The notes beneath the pieces were generated by a model. That model searched no databases. It was given only the letters and a program-made list of their open reading frames with translations, and had not been told where the DNA came from. The position numbers were made by a program, and so were the translations under genes. Positions 49,147-58,489 of a stretch of 64,000 bases of DNA are shown one piece after another (position 1 is the stretch's first letter; the number at the start of each line of letters is the position of its first letter). The stretch is from Larimichthys crocea (lineage: Eukaryota > Chordata > Actinopteri > Sciaenidae), in NCBI RefSeq assembly GCF_000972845.2, contig NC_040021.1, positions 11,932,908-11,996,907 on the forward strand, written 5' to 3'.

Positions 49147-52100
49147 TACTACTAATAAAATCATTAAAATGATTCTTTATTCTACTGTAAACGTGTAATT
49201 CCTGCAGAAAATTCTGTGGACTACAGCATTTGACAGTCCACATAAACCCTGATATTTAATAATTTGAATTAAGCTGGTGAGTTCTTTGAACATGAGTGCA
49301 CCTCTCCTCAGGTGTTCCACCGCTGAGGCTTGTTAATGGCACTAACCGTTGCTCTGGTAGAGTGGAAATACTGCATGATGGCCAGTGGGGAACAGTGTGT
49401 GACGATGAGTGGGACATCAAAGATGCTGAGGTAGTGTGCAGAGCCATGGACTGTGGAACAGCCCAGACAGCCAAGTCTAGTGCCTTCTTTGGTCAAGGCA
49501 ATGGAGACATCTGGCTGGATGATGTTGACTGTATTGGTAACGAGACATCCCTTTTGCACTGCCGACATCCCACCCTTGGAGAAAATAACTGTGGTCATGG
49601 TGAAGATGCCGGTGTGGTGTGCTCAGGTATCATCTCTATTAATACGCTATTGTCTTGTTCATTCCTCCTTGTTAGCACATTATTTGCTTTATTTCTCACA
49701 GTATGTCCTCTGCAGTATATCAGAATATCACATACAATTTTAATAATTTAGCCAGATACTACTTTTTAATGTGTCCAAACACCAAGAAACAAATTGATCT
49801 CTCCCTTGCTTTGCAGCTGACATTAGACTTGTGAATGGGTCTAACCAGTGCTCAGGCAGAGTGGAGTTCCACTATGGTGGCCGCTGGGCAGCAGCGTATA
49901 ATGTTAACTGGGGAAGAAATGAAGCTGCAGTCGTATGCAGAGAGATGAATTGTGGAGATCCTGTCAAGTTCTCTGGATCATTTGGTCGAGGTGGATTGGC
50001 AGGATATAAGGTCACTTGTGTAGGTGGAGAGCGCTCTCTTTCACAGTGCACAGTGGGACAATATCCCAGCAACAATCGTATTGAAGACGCAGGTGTTGAA
50101 TGTTCAGGTAAGACTTCTCTCTCATTTATTGTGTAAAGTGTTCTAAACTACAACAGTACTGCAACTATTGTATATATATATGCCAGATTTTTGAGACATC
50201 ATCATTCTAAATTGTACTTTTTACTCCACTAAAATTATTCTACAGCTTTAGTTACAAGTTAAGGAGTTAAGATCAATCTATGAACAAAGAAAATAAGATT
50301 ATCGGCAGATTCCAACTCAACCAACTATAACAGCAGAATCATGCTTTTACATGAATCCTTGAGTGAAGTAGAAATGGAATATAATATGCATAACTATGCA
50401 AAGGATCTGACTACTCTATTACTCTTAGCTGTCTCTCTTTTATGGGCCAAGATATGTTGATGATATAACAGATGACTGTCAAATATCAAAGCAATCCATA
50501 GTCCAGTAACCTTCTATACCGTGCATTGCCTTGTGATTCAAATCATGACATTTTTTAAGGAAACATAGTCATTTGATAACTTAGAGAGCACTCAAATCAC
50601 ACCAAACACCAACTGCATGTACAGTACATTCAAGAACAACTGTCATTTCCAGGCAATGTAAAGCTGTCCGATGGGAACAATCATTGTGCTGGAAGAGTGG
50701 AGTACTATGACAAAAACCAGTGGGGGACTGTATGTAGTGAATCCTGGGATAAAAATGATGGAATGGTGGTGTGCAGACAGCTGGGCTGCGGAAGCGTTCA
50801 TAAGCTTACCACCTCTAATGAATTTGGCCATGGAACAGGACAGACTTGGATTGATCAAATTGAATGCAATGGAATGGAGTCAACACTGGCTCAGTGCCAG
50901 CAAAGACCATATCGAGACAGAACTTGCAACAGCACCTCAATTGCTGGTGTTATCTGCGCAGGTAAGGAAATATACACAAAGGTCTTGTTTGTTGTTGATG
51001 AGTTGTATCATTCCTATTTCTTCACTTCACGGTTTTTAAAGACTTGTTTCTACATGTCCCATCTAAATCTCACGCATACTAGCTTTCAACCACTGTTTCT
51101 GGTCTTCCTCTGCAGATAGAGTTACTCAGTTGTCATGGACATTGTTTAGTTGTATTGTATGCAATTTTAGGGTTGTATACAGTATGTTGGAGGGATGTAA
51201 CCTCAGCTTTGAAGCCCAAACAAGTGGAGTTTTTTCATCTCTCATTTAATTCAGAATCCCTCGATCTATCTGTGTTAAAGCTATGGTTGAATACATGAAC
51301 AGAAGTGAAGCAAGTAACTTGTCTAACAGCTGATTAGTGTCCAGATTTTTAAATGTCTGATACCATATAACCATTTTAGTTTATTTGACTCCACAGGAGG
51401 TTTGGAAGCCCGGTTGGTTAATAATAAGGATGAGTGTGCTGGCAGAGTAGAGGTCCGTCATGGCAATGTGTGGCAAACGGTGTGTGACACAGACTGGAAC
51501 TTGAATAAAGCTCAGGTGGTGTGTGAACTCCTTGAATGCGGACACGCAATGAACGCTCCCGGCGCTGCACATTTTGGACAAGGCAGCGGACCAGTAGTGG
51601 AGGCAAACCCTTCATGCTTTGACAATGTGACATCTCTTCAGCAATGCTCACTCAATGGTTTCAGAAGCGCAACATGTGGGCATGACCATGATGCTGGTGT
51701 TCTCTGTGCAGGTAAAGCCTTTTTAAATGTTGTGTTCAAAATTGTCACAGGCAGTTGGGCAAATAATATATCATCAGTATTTGTAGAATTGTATGTAAAT
51801 GTCCTTTACATTTGCACTCACTTCATTTCTGATCTTCTCATGCAGCACAACTCCGGTTGGTCGGCGGCTCAGGTCAGTGCTCCGGAAGAGTGGAGATCCA
51901 CTATAAAGGCCAATGGGGAACTGTGTGCGATGATGAATGGGAAATGACCAATGGCGATGTGGTGTGTAGACAGCTTGGCTGTGGTCATGCTGTTTCTGCT
52001 CCTACAAGTGCCCACTTCGGTAGAGGCACTGGTCCAATATGGCTTGATAACGTGGAGTGTACAGGGCAAGAGGCTGCTCTCACACATTGTACACATCCCG

Positions 52101-53551
52101 GTTTTGGAGAAAATAACTGTGGGCACGGTGAAGATGCTGGTGTTATCTGTTTAGGTAAGAGGCCTGGCTAATTTTGAATCTGTGAATGAAGTCATTACCT
52201 CCCAACTGATATTAGATTAGCATTAACTGATGTAACAAAACAAAAATACTAAAATGTATTATCTGTTTCAGGTGCTCTACAGAAGCCCCAAATTGCTTTG
52301 AGTCCTTCTCCAGAGGTAAACTGGGGTGAAAAAGTTGAAATCACCTGCACTGTGCTTTCAGAACAACTGGGAGGGACATTTGTCCTGAAAAAGACGGATG
52401 ACTCATTTAAAATAGAAAAGTACTCTGAAAATGAAGCTGTAACCTTTACGTTCCCTGCAGTGGACTTCGGGCATAAGGGGTCATACTTCTGTGAATATCA
52501 AAAGAAATTGCCCAGTCAAGTCATCTATTATCCTCAAGGAAATGTTGCTGAGCTCTCTGTTACAGGTAAATATTTTTGTGCTTTGTCTGTCCATTTAAAC
52601 ACAACAGTTTGAAATTTGAAGATTGCAAACATTATTATCATGATCTATATGCATTTGTAAAAATCTGTCTCTGTTCTGCAGTGAAAATGGAGGTGCCCAG
52701 CATCACCCTGACCTCTCCTCATGCAATGGTGATCTACAGCCCAGACAAAGTATCGGTTACCCAAGGCAGCACCTTCTTTGTTACTTGCTCTACTCATTCC
52801 AGTTATCCTGGAGGCCTCTTCTATCTGACAAAGTCAAACACTACCGCTGATATGAAAACAGCATTTGGCCATTCTATCTTCTTCGTGGCAAACTTTGAAT
52901 TCCCTTTAATAGAATATGAACACCAAGGAGAGTACACCTGTGTCTACGCTGTTAACATCTCCTCGTTGACTTTCCGTTCTGTTCCCTCAAAGTCACTCCA
53001 AATCACTGTAGTCGGTGAGACCTGAGAGCCTTTGAGAGTTCATTTGTCTTTCTTTATTAACTCTAACTAGTTTTTCACTTTTCTGATTTTGCTATGTGAT
53101 GTTTTACTCTCTACAGCTGCCTCATCCTCCTCAGTTGTGTTAGGAGTTTTGATAGGGGTAGTGGTGCTGCTGCTCGTGCTGGGTATAGGCTACTTCGTCT
53201 GGAGAAGGAGATGGCAAGGTGTTGGTACGTTATAAGCTGCATCAGTTAACATTTTGATAGTGACAATGATGTGTGTCGAGTGAAAGTCCCAGCTTGTTGC
53301 AACAAACCTGCTGATAGCTATCATTGGATAATAGCAGCACATTGTTTTGGTTTTAAGGCCTGTAATTTTACCGTTATAGTTCACGCTTTCAGCTACAATA
53401 GGCAGCTGTTGTTAATCCAAAAGACACAAAACACAAAGAACATAAATAGTCAGGCTAAGTTACATGTTTACTATAACAACTTTACTTAACTTTGGTGTGC
53501 TCCCCCAAGTGGCCAAAAAATCTATGACTGCAGGTTTAAAAATGACATATG

Positions 53552-53604
<53 letters not shown>

Positions 53605-53994
53605 ATGGGATAGTTGTTCTCATTTTTCAAAGATTGACTGTTTTCATGGTGAATTTCTGCTCACTTTTCAGGTGCCATGGTTCTGTTCAGTAACACATTT
53701 GGAGGACAAATAAAGCATGATGAAGAAGACAGAAACAATAAAATGTTCAATGGAAGGTACTAAAAAAAGAAACTGATGCTATTTGCAAACATTTCAAATA
53801 TGTTAAAAGTCATTGCAATTGTCACTCTCCTTATATCCCTCAGAGACCCCAGCGTCCAAGTGAAAGAGCATGGACACAGTAGCGGTCTGGACGACAAGAA
53901 GGCTGATGCTGATCAAGACAACACTGTTGAGAGGGGTCCTGAAGACCTGGCTGGGAGAGTGTGTTATGAGCTCGAACCACTCGTTGTCACGTGA
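44927..53994 (+). CDS. Type I membrane scavenger-type receptor: signal peptide, 9 SRCR, 2 Ig-like, TM, short tail
   Basis: Sixteen coding exons: 44927-44978, 45201-45227, 45364-45675, 47634-47927, 48046-48360, 48677-48970, 49312-49626, 49817-50107, 50653-50961, 51397-51711, 51846-52154, 52272-52565, 52682-53014, 53117-53224, 53672-53756 and 53844-53994. The frame is continuous over 1267 aa. Residues 1-26 form a signal peptide with a hydrophobic LLSLSLLT end. Each SRCR domain is one phase 1-1 exon: residues 27-130, 131-228, 229-333, 334-431, 432-536, 537-633, 634-736, 737-841 and 842-944. Most have eight cysteines (group B). Two Ig-like domains follow (945-1042, 1043-1153) with ITCTVL/GSYFCEY and [15 protein letters not shown] Val/Leu-rich membrane helix ends in WRRRW (about 1160-1187), then a 78-residue acidic/polar tail with one tyrosine (CYELEPL). 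Nine group B SRCRs plus TM recall CD163, but CD163 has no Ig domains, so I give no symbol. A role in pattern recognition or immune-cell binding is inferred from the family. Confidence 0.9.
45676..47633 (+). other. Long intron between SRCR exons 1 and 2
   Basis: No SRCR-like or other exon recognised. Its right part (47185-47400) holds a dispersed repeat also found at 56669-56840. Confidence 0.6.
47185..47400. repeat. Dispersed repeat, copy 1
   Basis: AAAATACATTAAATATATTGG, AATAGTTGCTGAAAA, ATATTACTGAAATGTGGAGTTAGAGG and GAGATAGAGAT recur in the same order at 56669-56840. This copy has an extra middle piece (CAGTCCAGGATTTTTTGGGC...). Confidence 0.75.
49090..49146. repeat. (ATT)n microsatellite
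   Basis: Uninterrupted ATT/TTA repeat in the intron between SRCR4 and SRCR5. Confidence 0.97.
53550..53603. repeat. (GTTA)n microsatellite
   Basis: About 13 units of GTTA in the intron after the transmembrane exon of the receptor gene. Confidence 0.97.
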
Positions 53995-54290
53995 AACTAC
54001 GAAATAACTTATGTCATGCAATTGCATGAGCAGTACACTGGGTTGAAAAACAGGCTTTTGCTTTCTCTCTCTGGTAGAAAGTTTCAAGTAACCACATCTA
54101 ACAGTAATGTTGTATGTCATGGTTTCTGTAGACAATAGGTAGACAATAGGAGCATTAGGGACCTGTTTCAAGTGTGTTTTTACACCTCTTTTTAAGTAAA
54201 GAAATTATTCTGAAATATATCAACCAACATTTCTTTAAATAGATGCTTTGTTATTTGCTTTAGACAATGATATTTAGAAAATATTGAGAA

Positions 54291-54296
54291 AATAAA
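54291..54296 (+). other. Polyadenylation signal of the SRCR-Ig receptor gene
   Basis: AATAAA about 300 bases after the stop codon at 53992-53994. Confidence 0.5.
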
Positions 54297-54789
54297 TGTT
54301 GTAGAAATTAAAAATGTGATTTTCAATAGCATATATGACAGCAAACATTTGCTTTGCCAACAGTTTTTTTTTAATTATTTACTCATGTCGTGATTTTTCC
54401 ACTGACCTGTAAAAAGGTACTGATTACATTGTCTTTGTGTTGCATGATAATTTGCTTTTTTGGTGCATGTGAGTACTCATTAATTAATACATTTGTATTT
54501 CTTACACATATACCTTTTCATTTGGCATTTTGGAGTTTTCTTTTTATCCATTTTACACATCAGTGACCAATCATCATAATTACACCAAAGCAAATGTGCT
54601 TAAACAACATTAACACCAACATTCCTAATATGTTTTAAACCCTTCCAATAAGATGATTATTATTATTAAGATAATATAAATCTAATCATAATGTGTACAA
54701 TAGTGAAGCAGTTGAATTTAATTCAGTCTTTCATGAAAAGGGGCCTACATACTGGAGTAAATATTCCCCCAGTATTTCCTGTGAAATGT

Positions 54790-55445
54790 GGTATGAAGTT
54801 GCATGAACTCAAGTCAAGTACCTCTAGCTTGTGCTTATATGTGCAGTGCTTGAGTAAAAGTACTTAGTTACGTGGTGGTTTATTTAAATTTAAGAATTAT
54901 CACCGTGAAAATACTTCACTACAAGTAAAAGTCACGTATTCACAAGCTTTCAAAACGTAAACTGAGATGAGAAGTAAAAGTACTCATTCTGCAGTAAAAT
55001 GGTCCCTGTGAGTGTTATTTTGTACTGTTATATATGATGATGTTTTTGGATTTATATTACTGCTGCATTCCTGCGTTTGTTTCATTTTACTGCTGTAGAT
55101 GTTGAAGGTTGAGCTCATCATATATCTGTTTTCATCAGAAAAAAATGTTTTCAGCTTTTTGATGAAGCATTTTCCTTATTATTTGGCATAAGGAGATTTA
55201 AAAAAAATGTATATAATAAAATATGTGGTTTCATTGGATAACAAGGGTATTAAAAATTGTAATCTGAAAGACAATTACTAACTACAGCTGTCAGACAAAT
55301 GTGGTGGAGTAAAATACAACATTTGCCTCTAAGATGTAGTGAAGCAGAAGAATAAAGTTGCATAAAACAAAGTAAAAGTACCTCGACTTTGTTCTTAAGT
55401 ACAACAGGCTCAACTGAGTAAATGTATTTACGTTCCACTACTGCA
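54790..55445. mobile_element. hAT/MITE-like teleost element, longer copy
   Basis: Left part AGTGCTTGAGTAAAAGTACTTAG, middle AGTAAAAGTACTCATTCTGCAG, right end GAGTAAATGTATTTACGTTCCACTACTG, whose complement (CAGTAGTGGAACGTAAATAC) resembles the TAGTGGTGGAA end at 21850. No transposase frame. Confidence 0.6.
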
Positions 55446-55717
55446 GGTAGCACTGTCAGTCAGTGCTTTCACAACTGATGCAGACAGGCTACAACTGGAA
55501 CCACTCTCAGTAGAAGTGGGTGTGACCATGCAGGCAGCTAGGCCATGCCCAAACCTGCTCACCTTGTCTGTTCCAGCAGACAGGCACTGCATACCTGCAC
55601 TTAGCTGATACTGGATCATTCCGTCTTTCAACTTCTCCCTGCACCTTTCCCAGTCTCTCGCTCTCTAAACCTCTGGACGTGTGTCTAGATCCAGGTTTTA
55701 TTCTTAAAACAGCAGAT

Positions 55718-56980
55718 ATGCCACTCAAGGTGTTTATTTCCAGTGTGAGCTGTTCCATAGAGGTACAGTATGCAGTTTCTTTTAAATGTATAGTCATATT
55801 GTTAATGCACAGATTGACTTTGTGACATTTAACAACATATAAGGCATGTACTCTGTGTGTTGTGTACAACATTTGATTTCTGTAGGCAAACTGTGGCTTC
55901 TCATTGTAGACGAAGTTTGTTACAAAGCAGAACTCTGTAGGTCACGGGGCTACACATGAAGTTATTGTTTTTGCAAAATGCAACTGATAAATCATTGTTT
56001 ACTCCAGCTGAAGAAACGTCAGGAAAGAATCTTCTCTATCCTACAATCCAAGAAGATTCCTTTTGAATGTGTGGACGTTACTCAAGACCCTGCAGACAGG
56101 GATTTAATGAGGAAGATGGCAGGCGACCCGACTGCTCTGCCCCCTCAAATATGCAATGGGGATGTCTACTGTGGGGTAAGTCTCCCACGATAACCTGTAA
56201 ACGTATAGTGTTCTTTAACACCTTATCGATAACAATAGTTGTTATGACTGAATGTAAATCATTTACATGCTTACTGAATTTGTCATAGGGAAGAAAAACC
56301 ATTGGTAGTCTAGGGCGTAGAGCAAGAATTAAGTCAATATTTACAGCTCATTAAACCACCCACAGGTTTGCACAGTCACATACAGGCGTCAGCAATGCAT
56401 GCTTAAATGTGGTGCACAGCACAGGTACGCTGGCACACACCATAATCATTTTCCCGACACACATAACAATACCAGATTGCTCCAGGAGGGTTTTGACAGT
56501 CATTTCAGCATTCCATTCAGTTTTTGCGGTGACAGAAATGTTGTCCTCACTAAAGGAGAACCCCTTTGAGCCTAAAAGACCTCTGAAGAGCTATAAATTA
56601 TCAAAGTGTTACATCCTATGCACTCAAACATTATCATTTTTAGCCACACTAGAGCCATAGATGGTAACTGTGGGAGATTTCTTTTAAAATACATTAAATA
56701 TGTTGGACAATAGTTGCTGAAAATATGTGAAAAGACATTGAGCGATATATTACTGAAATGTAGAGTTAGAGGTTAAAACTGTTTGAGTATACCCCTACAC
56801 CCCTAGCAGAGATAGAGATTAATTCATTCATCATCTATCTAAAAAAAAATGTTGAAAACTCTGTATACTTTCTAACCTGCTGAGTCAGCAATTGGCTAAG
56901 TTTGTACTGATTTAATGTAAGATGTAAGATTTAAAATGAAATTTTGTTTTGTTTGTTTGTTTCTCTCTCTCTTTTCCTTT

Positions 56981-57032
<52 letters not shown>

Positions 57033-57099
57033 TCAGGATTATACTGCATTCGACAATGCAATTGAGATGGAAGAATTAGAGGTCTTTCTCAAACTCTAA
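55718..57099 (+). CDS. SH3BGRL3-like small thioredoxin-fold protein
   Basis: Coding exons 55718-55762, 56008-56175 and 57037-57099 give 91 aa (human SH3BGRL3 is 93). The start is MPLKVFISSVSCSIE, then LKKRQERIFSILQSKKIPFECVDVTQDPADRDLMRKMAG, the family core PTALPPQICNGDVYCG, then DYTAFDNAIEMEELEVFLKL and the stop. DVTQD and the short FLKL end resemble SH3BGRL3 rather than SH3BGRL or SH3BGRL2, but identity is moderate, so this may be a fish-specific paralogue. Like sh3bgrl2, 18 kb to the left, its first exon is exactly 45 coding bases and the later boundary falls between the YCG and DY codons, so the two genes share intron positions. The protein has no catalytic CxxC and no signal peptide and should be cytosolic. 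Exon 3 is preceded directly by a long (TTTC)n tract that acts as its polypyrimidine tract. An AATAAA lies at 57326-57331. Confidence 0.85.
56669..56840. repeat. Dispersed repeat, copy 2
   Basis: Same order of segments as 47185-47400. It lies in the second intron of the sh3bgrl3-like gene and lacks the middle piece. Confidence 0.75.
56981..57034. repeat. (TTTC)n microsatellite at a splice acceptor
   Basis: Continuous TTTC units run up to the AG of exon 3 of the sh3bgrl3-like gene. Confidence 0.97.
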
Positions 57100-57325
57100 A
57101 AGGAAAGCAACAGACCAGTCATGTGAAAACTCATCCACAGCAACATGTCCATGAACACGTTTTCTGTTTTATTCTTTTGATTTGGTCGTCATAGACGTTT
57201 TATTCATAGTCGATGAAGAACTTAAAGAAGTGCTAATTTGGATTAGTGCAGGTGCTTTTCTAACCTTCTCTTTCAGACATATCAGAGTTGTTGGAATTGC
57301 TCATTGGAACAGTCTGTAAAAGTGA

Positions 57326-57331
57326 AATAAA
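57326..57331 (+). other. Polyadenylation signal of the sh3bgrl3-like gene
   Basis: AATAAA about 230 bases downstream of the stop codon. Confidence 0.6.
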
Positions 57332-57397
57332 TTTTTTTTTAAAAATCATTTGAATTCTGCCTCTTGCACTCATGAGTTTTGTCATTTCTTAGCTACC

Positions 57398-57400
<3 letters not shown>

Positions 57401-57432
<32 letters not shown>

Positions 57433-57470
57433 ATAATATAATATATTATTATATATATATATATTATATT
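57401..57470. repeat. (TA)n tract
   Basis: Imperfect TA/ATT repeat downstream of the sh3bgrl3-like gene; strongly self-complementary. Confidence 0.95.
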
Positions 57471-57598
57471 TCCGTATTTACTTATATGACTAGTTCATAA
57501 TGGTACTTTCATTTCCTTCACAGCAAGAAGGTTCCTGGTTTGAACCCCAGCTGGGGCCTTTCTGTGTGGACTTTGTACGTTCTCCCTGTGGGGTGTAA

Positions 57599-57667
<69 letters not shown>
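57599..57667. repeat. (AGAT)n microsatellite
   Basis: About 17 uninterrupted units. Confidence 0.98.
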
Positions 57668-57668
<1 letters not shown>

Positions 57669-57860
57669 TACTTTATTAATCTCTGAAGGAAAATTAGGTC
57701 GTCATAGCAGCAGTCCGATATATTTGAATACGGTAAAAATACAATAGAATAAAATACTGAGGTAGAAAAAAAATACACAGAATGGGACAAGAACACTTAA
57801 AAAAACACAAGATAAACCGGTAGATAAGTGCAGTGGCAAGATGATGGTAATAGTACTGAT
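57668..57860. repeat. Dispersed repeat near rps12, copy 1
   Basis: ACTTTATTAATCTC, GGTCGTCATAGCAGCAGTCC, AAAATACTGAGGTA and GATAAGTGCAGTGGCAAGATGATG recur in the same order at 58848-58995. Confidence 0.75.
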
Positions 57861-58296
57861 GATATGATGGTAATGTTATTGTTAATAACAGTATATAATA
57901 ATAAAAACAGGATAACAGCAATAATAATGATAATATATCTATAGAGATACACATAGAAATGTGTCGTATATGCACCCTGCCTTTCGCCCAAAGTCACCTG
58001 GGGACAGGCTCCAGCCCCACCGTGACCCTGATGAAGATAAGAAATTACAGATAATGGATGGATGAGCACTTTAAGTTTCCATGTATGCATATTTTATTAT
58101 TGTCTATATTTGACACATTTACAGGAATTAGCAGCACATCTCCAGGTGAAAAAATTTAATAAAAATAATAAAAATCAGTATTCATAATAAACTCTGACAA
58201 ACTGCAGCAGGCAGCACGTGAGACGCCACTAGTGGTGGCGCGGCGCGCGTGGATGGGGCCTGCTGGTATTAAAGCAATGTCGCGCGCTCATGACGT

Positions 58297-58328
58297 CCTC
58301 TTTACCCGCTGCCCGAGAGGAGAGTCCG
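58297..58328 (+). promoter_or_regulatory. rps12 transcription start region: 5' TOP tract and noncoding exon 1
   Basis: A pyrimidine tract CCTCTTT (58297-58303) follows a GC-rich stretch and fits the 5' terminal oligopyrimidine start of ribosomal-protein mRNAs, which puts translation under mTOR/LARP1 control. A plausible donor (GTGCGT) follows at 58329. The ATG exon is preceded by an acceptor (TTTATTGCAG, ending 58454), so exon 1 appears to be noncoding, as in human RPS12. The exact start site is inferred. Confidence 0.6.
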
Positions 58329-58489
58329 GTGCGTTTCCAACATTTTACCGGCTCAATCCACCGGATTAATCAAACATCGTGACACATAAACTCACCACAG
58401 CCGGCTGTTTGTGACGGATAATAACTCCTCTCTCGTATCTGTGCTTTATTGCAGAACTTTGAGTCCCAACATCCATCTTTAAACCAACA

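Larger units (their letters stand above)
57512..58060 (+). mobile_element. SINE-like element interrupted by a GATA microsatellite and a second repeat
   Basis: The head TTCACAGCAAGAAGGTTCCTGG...GGGGCCTTTCTGTGTGGAC (to about 57596) and the tail CACCCTGCCTTTCGCCCAAAGTC...AATGGATGGATGA (from about 57966) belong to one fish SINE-like unit. Between them are (AGAT)n (57599-57667) and a TTTATTAATCTCTGAAGG element. Confidence 0.6.

Noticed and set aside
53218..53220. Earlier splice donor (GTGTTG) for the receptor TM exon
   Set aside because: The donor six bases later (GTACGT at 53225) is stronger and keeps the same phase, so it was used.
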